Positions 1 through 6,747 of a stretch of DNA of 17,135 nt are shown piece by piece. How positions within the stretch are numbered: the stretch's first letter is position 1; every line of letters starts with the position of its first letter. The notes under the pieces were generated by a model that searched no databases, was not told the DNA's origin, and saw only the letters and a program-made list of their open reading frames with translations. The DNA is from a bacterium (lineage in GTDB: Bacteria > Chloroflexota > Chloroflexia > Thermomicrobiales > UBA6265). The stretch spans positions 1-17,135 of the forward strand of contig JAPOLF010000016.1 of the NCBI GenBank assembly GCA_029977305.1, written 5' to 3'. The position numbers were made by a program, and so were the translations under genes.

Positions 1-1112
1 CATACTCCACCATTTCCCCCGCCACCTCCAAAGCCGATGACATCCAAGGCCTCTATCGCATCATCTTCTGGGCCGCCCTCGTGGTCTTCGTGCTCGTTCA
101 GTTCGCCATCGTCTATGCGGCACTCCGCTTCCGCCGCCGCGACGACGTCCGCCCCGTCCAGACCCACGGTAACCACATCCTCGAGATTCTCTGGACCGCG
201 ATCCCGGCCGTCCTCCTCCTCCTCGTCTTCATCCCGACCGCAAAAGTCATCTACGACCATTCCGCCGCCGTCGAGACCGCCGACTTCGACATCGACGTCT
301 ACGGCAAGCAGTGGTGGTGGGAGATCCATTACCCCGACATCCCGCTCAACGAGAGCGACGCCACGGCCGGCCCGATCGTCACCGCCAACGAGGTGATCGT
401 CCCGCAGGGCGCGAATGTGGTCTTCAACCTCTACTCGAACAACGTCATCCACTCCTTCTGGGTCCCCCAGTTGAGCGGCAAGACCGACGTCGTCCCTGGG
501 CATAACAACAAACTGCAATTCGTCGCTGATCGCGTCGGCGAGTACTGGGGCGAATGCGCCGAGTTCTGCGGCGGCGCCCACTCGTGGATGCGCTTCAAGG
601 TGATCGTGGTCCCGCCGGACGAATTCGCCCAGTGGGTCGATGACTTCCGCACCCCGCCGGGCAATGACGGCGATCCCGCCACGGCCGATGTCGCCGAGGT
701 CCCCAAGTCCTTTGGCGTGTGCCTTGGCTGTCACCAGATCGCCGGCACCAATGCCAAATACGCCCCCACCGGCATGAGCGCCATCGGCTACGGCGTCGGC
801 ACCGGCAACGGCCCGAACCTCACGATGCTCGGCTGCCGCGACACCATCGCCGCCGGCATGCTCGAGAACACTCCCGACAACATCCGCCTCTGGCTGATGG
901 AGACCGACCAAGTGAAGGAGGGCGTCTACATGCCGAACTTCTACAAGGCCGGCAGCCTCACCGTGGCGCAGGTCAATGAACTCGTTGACTACCTCTCGTC
1001 GCTCAAGCCCGCGGGCGGTTGCCCGCAGGACGGGCCGACCGGCGGTAACCCCGACTTCGTCTCCGCCCAGGCCTCGGATGCCGACGCACCGGCAGCGACG
1101 CCGGTGCCGTAA
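1..1112 (+). CDS. coxB: Cytochrome c oxidase subunit II with fused cytochrome c domain (caa3 type), 5' partial
   Basis: Subunit II accepts electrons from cytochrome c at the CuA centre and passes them to subunit I. The frame is open from base 3 to the left edge, so the true start and probably the signal peptide lie outside the window; the internal GTG at base 81 is inside the first helix and is not the start. Two N-terminal membrane helices (about bases 45-120 and 174-255) precede an aromatic WWWE stretch at about 312-323 and a cupredoxin domain. The CuA ligands are C-x3-C-x3-H-x2-M, with Cys codons at 555 and 567, His at 579 and Met at 588. A C-terminal class I cytochrome c domain follows, with CLGCH at 720-734 and a likely axial Met in MPNF at 930. 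This fusion defines the caa3 type. An acidic, Ala/Pro-rich tail ends the protein. coxA follows after 66 bp. Confidence 0.96.
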   Translation, partial: YSTISPATSKADDIQGLYRIIFWAALVVFVLVQFAIVYAALRFRRRDDVRPVQTHGNHILEILWTAIPAVLLLLVFIPTAKVIYDHSAAVETADFDIDVYGKQWWWEIHYPDIPLNESDATAGPIVTANEVIVPQGANVVFNLYSNNVIHSFWVPQLSGKTDVVPGHNNKLQFVADRVGEYWGECAEFCGGAHSWMRFKVIVVPPDEFAQWVDDFRTPPGNDGDPATADVAEVPKSFGVCLGCHQIAGTNAKYAPTGMSAIGYGVGTGNGPNLTMLGCRDTIAAGMLENTPDNIRLWLMETDQVKEGVYMPNFYKAGSLTVAQVNELVDYLSSLKPAGGCPQDGPTGGNPDFVSAQASDADAPAATPVP

Positions 1113-1178
1113 CCGGAACAGCAACGCGTTCGAGCACGATCTGAAACCGTAGCGTCACAGGGAACAGGGAGCAACGTC

Positions 1179-3194
1179 ATGGCATCAGTCGCATACCCGA
1201 CGCCACAGTCGCAGCAGGGAGCGGTCACGGTTCAAAAGCCGTCCTCGACCTCCGGCTTGGTCAGTTGGCTGACCACCATCGACCACAAGCGCATCGGGAT
1301 CATGTACGGCACCTCTGCGTTCTTGTTCTTCCTGCTCGGTGGCCTCGAGGCGATCCTCATCCGGGTCCAACTCGCTCGCCCCGAGAACACCTTCGTTGAC
1401 CTCCAGAGCTACAACGAACTCTTCACCATGCACGCGACCACGATGGTCTTCCTTGCGCTGATGCCGATGTCCGCCGCCTTCTTCAACTACGTGGTGCCGC
1501 TGCAAATCGGCGCCCGTGACGTTGCATTCCCCCGGCTCAACGCCTTCAGCTTCTGGACCTTCATCGCCGGCGCCATCGTCCTCAACCTGCCGGTGCTCGC
1601 CTCGCTCCCTGGCACCTTCACCTACATCTTCCAGCAGATCGTCTCGTCAGTCCCTGTGCTCCACTTGCCCTGGTCTCAGTACGTCCCGGACCAAGGTTGG
1701 TACGCCTACTCGCCACTCACCGCACCGATGTTCTCCGGCAAGGAAGTCGATTTCTGGGTGCTCGGCATCCAGTTGCTCGGCGTCGCCTCCTTGGCCGCCT
1801 CCTTCAACTTCATCATCACGATCATCAACATGCGCGCACCTGGCATGACCATGATGCGCCTCCCCATCTTCACGTGGACCACGCTCATCGTCTCCGTCCT
1901 CATTGCCATGTCCTTCCCGGCGGTGACCATCGGCCTGGTTCTCCTCGCGATCGACCGCCTCGCCGGCACCAGCTTCTACGCGCCCTACGCCCTCGTGAAT
2001 GGGCAACTCGTCACCACCGGCGGTGACCCCATACTCTGGCAACACCTCTTCTGGATCTTCGGCCACCCCGAGGTCTACATCCTCATCCTCCCGGCGTTCG
2101 GCATCATCTCGGAGATCATCCCGGTCTTCGCCAAGAAGCCCCTCTTCGGATACGGCGTCATGGTCTATGCCACCGCCGCCATCGCCTTCCTCGGCTTCGG
2201 CGTGTGGGCCCACCACATGTTCACCACCGGCCTCGCCGCCACTCCGACCGCCGTCTTCACCGCGGGAACGATGCTGATCGCGATTCCCACCGGCGTGAAG
2301 ATCCTCAACTGGACCGCCACCATGTGGGGCGGGTCTATCCGGTTCACCACCGCGATGCTCTTCGCCGTCGGACTGGTCTCACAGTTCGTCATCGGCGGTC
2401 TCTCCGGCGTCATGCACGCCGTCTCCCCGGTCGACACCCAGCACAACGACTCGTACTTCGTCGTCGCCCACTTCCACTACGTGCTCTTCGGCGGAACCGT
2501 CTTCGGTCTCTTCGCCGGCCTCTACTTCTGGTGGCCCAAGGTCTTCGGCCGGATGCTCGACGAGCGCCTCGGCAAGCTCAACTTCTGGCTCACCTTCATC
2601 GGCTTCAACCTGACCTTCTTCCCGATGCACTTCCTCGGCCTCGCCGGCATGCCCCGCCGCTACTGGAGCTACGGTGAGCAGAGCGGATGGTGGTTCTGGA
2701 ACTCCATTGCGTCCATCGGCGCGCTGATGATTGCGGGCTCCATCCTCGTCTTCATGATCAACGTGACCCGAAGCATGAAGTCAGGTGCCAAGGCTCCGGC
2801 CGATCCCTGGGATGCCGCCACTCTTGAGTGGTCGATTCCCTCCCCGCCGCCTGTCTACAACTTCCTCGAGGTCCCGCAGGTCACCCACGTCAACCAGCTC
2901 TGGTACGACAAGTACGGCGATGATCACGGTGGCCAGGCCATCACGCCGAAGCCGCTGAATGTGATCCCCGCCATCGAGGGCGACGATCACGGCGTGCACA
3001 TGCCGAATCCGTCCTGGTACCCGATGGTTGCCTCGATCGGCATGCTCCTCCTCGCGCTCGGGATCCTGATCCCCAACCCGCACATCCAGGTCCTCTTCCT
3101 CGGCATCCCGGTCATCAGCCTGCTCGGCACGGTGATCATCGTCCTCGGCGTCTACGGCTGGGCATTCGAGCCCGCCAGCGAACCCGCTCACTAG
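1179..3194 (+). CDS. coxA: Cytochrome c oxidase subunit I (caa3 type, 14-helix form)
   Basis: This is the catalytic, proton-pumping subunit that reduces O2 at the haem a3/CuB site. All expected residues are visible: haem a ligands His85 and His433, haem a3 ligand His431 (AHFHY), CuB ligands His296, His345 and His346, and the cross-linking Tyr300 in GHPEVY. Glu298 and Asp114 mark the D channel and Thr371/Lys374 (PTGVK) the K channel, so it is an A1-type haem-copper oxidase. At 671 aa it is longer than the 12-helix form of about 550 aa. After the conserved DPWDAATLEW segment it has a hydrophilic linker and two extra helices (about residues 606-665), as in Bacillus CtaD. The ATG at 1179 is preceded by an AGGGA-rich ribosome site. 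The linker contains a few His/Asp clusters (GDDHG, twice). Confidence 0.98.
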   Translation: MASVAYPTPQSQQGAVTVQKPSSTSGLVSWLTTIDHKRIGIMYGTSAFLFFLLGGLEAILIRVQLARPENTFVDLQSYNELFTMHATTMVFLALMPMSAAFFNYVVPLQIGARDVAFPRLNAFSFWTFIAGAIVLNLPVLASLPGTFTYIFQQIVSSVPVLHLPWSQYVPDQGWYAYSPLTAPMFSGKEVDFWVLGIQLLGVASLAASFNFIITIINMRAPGMTMMRLPIFTWTTLIVSVLIAMSFPAVTIGLVLLAIDRLAGTSFYAPYALVNGQLVTTGGDPILWQHLFWIFGHPEVYILILPAFGIISEIIPVFAKKPLFGYGVMVYATAAIAFLGFGVWAHHMFTTGLAATPTAVFTAGTMLIAIPTGVKILNWTATMWGGSIRFTTAMLFAVGLVSQFVIGGLSGVMHAVSPVDTQHNDSYFVVAHFHYVLFGGTVFGLFAGLYFWWPKVFGRMLDERLGKLNFWLTFIGFNLTFFPMHFLGLAGMPRRYWSYGEQSGWWFWNSIASIGALMIAGSILVFMINVTRSMKSGAKAPADPWDAATLEWSIPSPPPVYNFLEVPQVTHVNQLWYDKYGDDHGGQAITPKPLNVIPAIEGDDHGVHMPNPSWYPMVASIGMLLLALGILIPNPHIQVLFLGIPVISLLGTVIIVLGVYGWAFEPASEPAH

Positions 3195-3199
3195 CAGGC

Positions 3200-3206
3200 A
3201 AGGGAG
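3200..3206 (+). promoter_or_regulatory. Ribosome binding site that fixes a TTG start for coxC
   Basis: AAGGGAG lies 7 nt before TTG at 3214. The next in-frame ATG is inside the first membrane helix, too late to be the start, so the Shine-Dalgarno sequence decides for TTG. Confidence 0.7.
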
Positions 3207-3213
3207 TACCGCC

Positions 3214-3954
3214 TTGGCAGCCACCGCCGCCGAACTTCAAACAGCACACGGGTCCGGCTCCGACCATGTCGACAGCCACGGCCACTCCGACCACCCGCCG
3301 TCCAGCACCGGCCTCGACAGCCGGAAGCTCGTCATGTGGGCCTTCCTCGCCTCGGACACGATGTTCTTCGGTGCCCTCATCGGCGTCTACATGACCTACC
3401 GCGGGCGCTCCGAAGCCATGGGCATGGGCCCCTACCCCTACGACATCTTCGACATCCCCTACACCTCGGTCAGCGCCTTCGTCCTCCTCATGTCCTCCCT
3501 GACCATGGTGCTCGCCCTCGCCGCCATCCAGCGCGGCAACAACCGCGGCCTCCGCGTCTGGCTGACCGCAACCGCGCTCCTCGGCGCGATCTTCGTCGGC
3601 GGTCAGTTCTTCGAGTTCACCATGTTCGTCCGCGAGGGCCTCACCCTCAACTCGAACATGTTCGGCTCCTCATTCTTCGTGCTCACCGGGTTCCACGGAC
3701 TCCACGTGACCGTCGGCGTCATCTGGCTCCTCACCCTGGTCTGGATGTCCCTCCGCGGCGGCATCGACCAATCCAAGTCCCTCAACGTCGAGATCGCTGG
3801 CCTTTATTGGCACTTCGTCGACATCGTCTGGATCGTCATCTTCACGCTCGTCTACCTGATCCCCTACGAGAACGTCGGCAATGGCGAGGTCACCCACTCC
3901 GCCGAAGGTGCCTTCCACTTCATCACCAACGCGATCCGCTCACTCCCGTTCTAG
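3214..3954 (+). CDS. coxC: Cytochrome c oxidase subunit III (5-helix form)
   Basis: Subunit III is the non-redox membrane subunit that stabilises proton uptake in subunit I. The 246-aa protein begins with a hydrophilic, histidine-rich tail (His12, 18, 22, 24, 27). It then shows about five helices, with family-typical segments SDTMFFGALIGVYMTY, FFEFTMFVREGL and GFHGLHVTVGVIWL and a C-terminal YWHFVDIVWI helix. Five rather than seven helices fits a caa3 oxidase whose subunit I carries the two missing ones. The acidic residue in the first core helix is Asp48 where mitochondrial-type subunit III has Glu (SEVxFF); I believe Asp also occurs in other bacterial forms. The TTG start follows the coxA stop by 19 bp, so translation is probably coupled. 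Confidence 0.95.
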   Translation: MAATAAELQTAHGSGSDHVDSHGHSDHPPSSTGLDSRKLVMWAFLASDTMFFGALIGVYMTYRGRSEAMGMGPYPYDIFDIPYTSVSAFVLLMSSLTMVLALAAIQRGNNRGLRVWLTATALLGAIFVGGQFFEFTMFVREGLTLNSNMFGSSFFVLTGFHGLHVTVGVIWLLTLVWMSLRGGIDQSKSLNVEIAGLYWHFVDIVWIVIFTLVYLIPYENVGNGEVTHSAEGAFHFITNAIRSLPF

Positions 3955-4006
3955 GCTTCTGCAACCACCAGTCCGCACGTTCGGTCAACCAGCGAGGGAT
4001 GCTCCG

Positions 4007-4351
4007 ATGGCCCACGACGCCGCACTTGCCCACCACGAAGGCGACCACGACCACCCCGGTGAGGGGTTCTACATCAAAGTGGCCATCGTCCTCACCATCA
4101 TCACGGTGGTGGAAGTCGTCATCTACTACCTCGAGGGCTTCCGCGACTTCTTGGTCCCCGCACTCATCATCCTCTCCTGCATCAAGTTCGCTGCCGTCGT
4201 CGGCTATTTCATGCACCTCAAGTTTGACAACAAGCTCTTTGCATGGATGTTCAGTGCCGGTCTCGCCATCAGCCTCGCGGTCATGATCGCCATGGTGGTC
4301 ATCATGCATACCGGCAACTACTGGGCCCCGGTGATGCTCCCCAAGAGCTGA
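4007..4351 (+). CDS. coxD: Cytochrome c oxidase subunit IV (prokaryotic COX4 family)
   Basis: This 114-aa protein is a small accessory oxidase subunit thought to help stabilise the complex. It has a His/Asp-rich N-terminal tail (His3, 9, 10, 14, 16) and three predicted helices (about 22-42, 47-67 and 77-100). The family-typical second helix ends in FMHLKFDNK. The ATG at 4007 was chosen because GAGGG at 3994-3998 sits 8 nt upstream; in-frame codons further upstream overlap coxC and do not resemble the family. It lies 52 bp after coxC in the same operon. Confidence 0.9.
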   Translation: MAHDAALAHHEGDHDHPGEGFYIKVAIVLTIITVVEVVIYYLEGFRDFLVPALIILSCIKFAAVVGYFMHLKFDNKLFAWMFSAGLAISLAVMIAMVVIMHTGNYWAPVMLPKS

Positions 4352-4357
4352 TCAACT

Positions 4358-4369
4358 CGCTCGCGAGCG
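4358..4369 (+). repeat. 12-bp perfect palindrome between coxD and ctaG
   Basis: CGCTCGCGAGCG is a perfect palindrome in the short coxD-ctaG gap. As RNA it could form only a 4-bp stem with a CGCG tetraloop, so it may be incidental in GC-rich DNA or a weak mRNA structure between core subunits and the assembly factor. Confidence 0.35.
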
Positions 4370-4394
4370 CGCGCAACACCTGAACGGACCACCC

Positions 4395-5294
4395 ATGCAT
4401 CTCGCCCTCCCGTTCACCCTCCTCGCCCATGCGGGTCAACCTGACCCGACCGGCTACCTCTTCAGCAACTGGACCGTGCAGCCCGGCATCGTGCTCGGGC
4501 TGTTCGCGTTGATCGTTTGGTACGTCCTCACCACCGGCCCCATGAACCGCCGCCGCCCCGGCGCCGATCAGCGACCCGTCACAACCGGGCAGCGCGTCGC
4601 CTTCTTCGCCAGCATCCTCACCTTCCTCGTCGCTGTCGGCCCGCCGCTCGATGACTGGTCGGACCATTACCTGCTCCTGGCCCACATGGTGCAGCACATG
4701 CTGCTCATGCTCCTCGCCCCGGCACTCTTCCTGGTCGGTGTGCCCGGCTGGGTCTACGATCCGCTCGTCCGCAATCGGTTCACCAATCGCCTCGGGTACT
4801 GGATCACCCGCCCGCTCTCCGCGCTGGTCATCTTCGGCGTCACCATCGTCGTCTGGCACATCCCGTCGTTCTATGAGGCCGCCCTCTACAGCGATGCCCT
4901 CCACTCCGCCGAACACGGCATGTTCTTCCTCACCTCGCTCATCGCCTGGTGGCCGATCCTCAGCCAGGTGCCCGCTTGGCCCCGCGCCACCCCACTCGTC
5001 CAGTGCCTCTACTTTTTCGGCCTCTCCGTCGTCACCTCGATCGTCGGGGCGTTCGTCACCTATGCCGCTCCGGGCCTCTACCGTCCCTACAACACCGCCC
5101 CCCGCGTCTTCGGCCTCAGCGTCGAGAACGACCAGCAGCTCGCCGGCCTCCTCATGTGGGTCGTCGGGGGCCTGATCTATCTGATCCTGATCACCTACAC
5201 CTTCCTCCGGTGGTGGGGCCAGCAGGAGGCGGCCGATCGCGCCGCCGGTGACGCCGCCGCCGCCGCCCGCAACAGCTCAAGCCCGTCCGCCTGA
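4395..5294 (+). CDS. ctaG: Cytochrome c oxidase assembly factor CtaG (caa3_CtaG family)
   Basis: CtaG proteins of the Bacillus type are polytopic membrane proteins needed to form active caa3 oxidase, probably in CuA/CuB site maturation. The 299-aa protein has about seven helices. Its hallmark is LLLAHMVQHMLLMLLAPAL (about residues 91-109), followed by a helix with VWHIPSFYEAAL and HSAEHGMFFL; the His and Met residues are the likely copper-handling positions. The C-terminal tail is Ala-rich and hydrophilic. The ATG at 4395 has only a weak ribosome site. A 12-bp palindrome lies in the 43-bp gap after coxD. It is not the unrelated alphaproteobacterial CtaG/Cox11. Confidence 0.92.
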   Translation: MHLALPFTLLAHAGQPDPTGYLFSNWTVQPGIVLGLFALIVWYVLTTGPMNRRRPGADQRPVTTGQRVAFFASILTFLVAVGPPLDDWSDHYLLLAHMVQHMLLMLLAPALFLVGVPGWVYDPLVRNRFTNRLGYWITRPLSALVIFGVTIVVWHIPSFYEAALYSDALHSAEHGMFFLTSLIAWWPILSQVPAWPRATPLVQCLYFFGLSVVTSIVGAFVTYAAPGLYRPYNTAPRVFGLSVENDQQLAGLLMWVVGGLIYLILITYTFLRWWGQQEAADRAAGDAAAAARNSSSPSA

Positions 5295-5321
5295 TCGACT
5301 GACGATTGAGGGCCTCAAGCC

Positions 5322-5621
5322 ATGGGCGAAGACAGCCACGAGAACACGGGATCCGTCTGGGCCTTCCTGTGGATCATCTTCTTCTTCAAGATGGCCACCG
5401 TCGTCACCATGCTCTATTTCCTCCGCGAGCGTGATTCCAACCTCATCATCGGTGCCACCACGTGGTATTGGTTCCCCCTCTTCGCGATCCTCTTCGCCGC
5501 CCCGGTCACCTACCACTTCCGCGTGCGCAAAGCCCGCCGCCGCCGCGCCGAACTGCTTCGCCAGGAATTCATGGTGGATCACCCCGACGACGTCCCAGTG
5601 CTCAACCGAGCCGCAGACTAG
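5322..5621 (+). CDS. Uncharacterised two-helix membrane protein downstream of ctaG
   Basis: I do not recognise a family for this 99-aa protein. It has a short acidic N-terminus and helix 1 at about 13-33, rich in Phe/Trp. A charged RERDSN turn, helix 2 at about 43-63 and a strongly basic RKARRRR stretch at about 69-75 follow; the basic run suggests a cytoplasmic C-terminus by the positive-inside rule. The ATG at 5322 has GAGGG at 5308-5312, 9 nt upstream, and the gene starts 27 bp after ctaG, so it belongs to the cox operon. A small accessory or assembly role for the oxidase is inferred from position only. Confidence 0.78.
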   Translation: MGEDSHENTGSVWAFLWIIFFFKMATVVTMLYFLRERDSNLIIGATTWYWFPLFAILFAAPVTYHFRVRKARRRRAELLRQEFMVDHPDDVPVLNRAAD

Positions 5622-5641
5622 GGGAGGGGGCGGGTTTCACG

Positions 5642-5663
5642 CCGGGCCCGGACCCTGTACAAT
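5642..5663 (+). promoter_or_regulatory. Candidate internal promoter with overlapping palindrome
   Basis: TACAAT at 5658-5663 matches five of six -10 consensus bases. A perfect 10-bp palindrome, CCGGGCCCGG (5642-5651), lies in what would be the spacer. No good -35 hexamer is visible 17 bp upstream. It is the only AT-leaning spot in the 112-bp gap before the 215-aa gene and may give that gene its own transcript. Confidence 0.35.
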
Positions 5664-5733
5664 CCGGGCGGAATCGAACAGCGGAAGCAGTGTTGGTGGC
5701 ACCCCACCAACGGTCAGCGGGAGAGGGTTTCGC

Positions 5734-6381
5734 ATGGTACGCGGATTCGCCCACGGGGTCATTCGTCCGGTCGCCATCTTCGTCGGTGTCACCGTGGTGG
5801 TGGTCGCCATCGTGTTGGCAATCGGCAATGCCCTTCTCGGCTTGCACCCGCACGAGATCATCCCTGGCAACTTCCGCAGTGAATGGGTGCGCCAGGATCT
5901 GATCGCCGCAGTGGTCGCCGCTCTCGCCGTGCTGCTGGTTTGCTCATGGCTCGCCAAGCCGAACGCCGGCCCAGATGCGCTCGACAAGGACTTGGTCCTC
6001 GGCCACACCGATTTCTGGGACACCAGCTCCCTTGGCCCCATGCGCGCCAAGGACTTCTCCGGCCCGATGGGCACCGCCAAGGACATCGCCCCCGGCTATA
6101 AGGTCTTCGCCCAGGCCGGCCAACTCGGTACCGTCCTAGGCATGCTTCCCGGCGAAGAAGAGTTCGGCAAGCGCCGCCGCGGCTTGATCTACGTCAAGGG
6201 TGCCTACGGCGCCAACGAGGAGATGTGGATTCCCGTCGAGGCCGTCATGGGCGTTTGGCCCGAGACCCAGTCCGTGCTCCTCGCCGCCAAGGGCGACGAG
6301 ATGGAGCATTTCGGCTGGACCCTCCCGCCGGAGAGTTTCCGCCGCGGCCAGGAACTTCACGAAGCGCCAAAGTCCTTCTAG
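5734..6381 (+). CDS. Membrane-anchored protein with possible PRC-barrel-like C-terminal domain
   Basis: This 215-aa protein is of unknown function. Two membrane helices lie at about 12-33 and 55-74, so both ends should be on the same side. The soluble part (about 75-215) has a core at 119-187 with a small beta-barrel pattern: a G-x-V segment, a LGTVLGM strand, a basic turn (GKRRRG), LIYVKG, MWIPVEAVMGV and SVLLAA. That order (G-x2-LG-x-V, then IPV-x2-V, then V-x-L) resembles PRC-barrel and DUF2171 proteins; this is pattern-level inference. The start at 5734 has GAGAGGG at 5721-5727, 6 nt upstream; the reading frame stays open further upstream but overlaps the previous genes. No cysteine or histidine motif suggests a cofactor. 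Confidence 0.8.
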   Translation: MVRGFAHGVIRPVAIFVGVTVVVVAIVLAIGNALLGLHPHEIIPGNFRSEWVRQDLIAAVVAALAVLLVCSWLAKPNAGPDALDKDLVLGHTDFWDTSSLGPMRAKDFSGPMGTAKDIAPGYKVFAQAGQLGTVLGMLPGEEEFGKRRRGLIYVKGAYGANEEMWIPVEAVMGVWPETQSVLLAAKGDEMEHFGWTLPPESFRRGQELHEAPKSF

Positions 6382-6392
6382 GCCTGCGCACC

Positions 6393-6417
6393 GCAGCGCC
6401 CCTGCACCGGGCGCCGC
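6393..6417 (+). terminator. Hairpin after the 215-aa gene
   Basis: Arms GCAGCGCCC and GGGCGCCGC pair over eight positions with one A/C mismatch around a 7-nt loop, starting 11 bp after the stop codon. No U-tract follows, so it could be a weak terminator or a processing structure. Confidence 0.35.
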
Positions 6418-6493
6418 TCTCCCGCATTTGCGCTAGCGCGTCTGCGGGGTGATGCAGTACCATCCCACGCACGACGCCATGGTGGTTGTCCGC

Positions 6494-6500
6494 AAGGGGA
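6494..6500 (+). promoter_or_regulatory. Strong ribosome binding site for a 52-aa protein
   Basis: AAGGGGA lies 7 nt before the ATG at 6508. It is among the best Shine-Dalgarno sequences in the window and is the main reason for accepting the very short gene downstream. Confidence 0.6.
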
Positions 6501-6507
6501 TTGCTGA

Positions 6508-6666
6508 ATGTCCAACACGTCGCTCTGGCTCGCAGTCGCAGCCCCGATCTACGCCAAAGCCTTCTTCCGCAACAACTGGGTGCGCGTCCCGCTCGTGCTC
6601 GGCACGTCGCTGGTGATGTCTCTCGGGTTCCTCGCCAAGTACTCCACGGTGCTCGCCGGCAACTAA
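6508..6666 (+). CDS. Small single-helix membrane protein, 52 aa
   Basis: I do not recognise this short protein. It starts with a weakly hydrophobic, possibly amphipathic segment (about 6-20, WLAVAAPIYAKAFF). A basic turn RNNWVR (21-26) leads into one clear membrane helix at about 27-43 (PLVLGTSLVMSLGF) and a short polar tail (AKYSTVLAGN). A strong AAGGGGA ribosome site, a hydrophobic translation with C/G-ending codons and a terminator hairpin 22 bp after the stop all support a real gene. It sits between the caa3 cluster and the minus-strand asparaginase. Basic-turn-plus-helix is the common shape of supernumerary subunits of respiratory complexes, so an accessory role is possible but not shown. 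Confidence 0.68.
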   Translation: MSNTSLWLAVAAPIYAKAFFRNNWVRVPLVLGTSLVMSLGFLAKYSTVLAGN

Positions 6667-6687
6667 CCGCCGCGCCGCACAAGATCA

Positions 6688-6713
6688 ACGCCCCGGGAGC
6701 AATCCCGTGGCGT
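6688..6713 (+). terminator. Shared bidirectional terminator hairpin
   Basis: Arms ACGCCCCGGGA and TCCCGTGGCGT pair over 10 of 11 positions around a GCAA loop. On the + strand GTTTCATT follows; on the - strand TGATCTT follows. It lies between the stops of two convergent genes (6666 and 6748), so it probably ends transcription from both sides. Confidence 0.75.
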
Positions 6714-6747
6714 GTTTCATTCCACGAAGGGCGACCGTCTGCGGCCC

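Noticed and set aside
5248..5733. Upstream extension of the 215-aa gene's frame
   Set aside because: It overlaps ctaG and the 99-aa gene and gives a Ser/Pro/Arg-rich translation; the good ribosome site is at 5721-5727.
6430..6439. Palindrome GCGCTAGCGC upstream of the 52-aa gene
   Set aside because: A 10-bp GC palindrome is expected by chance in such DNA, and no second copy or promoter alignment supports it.
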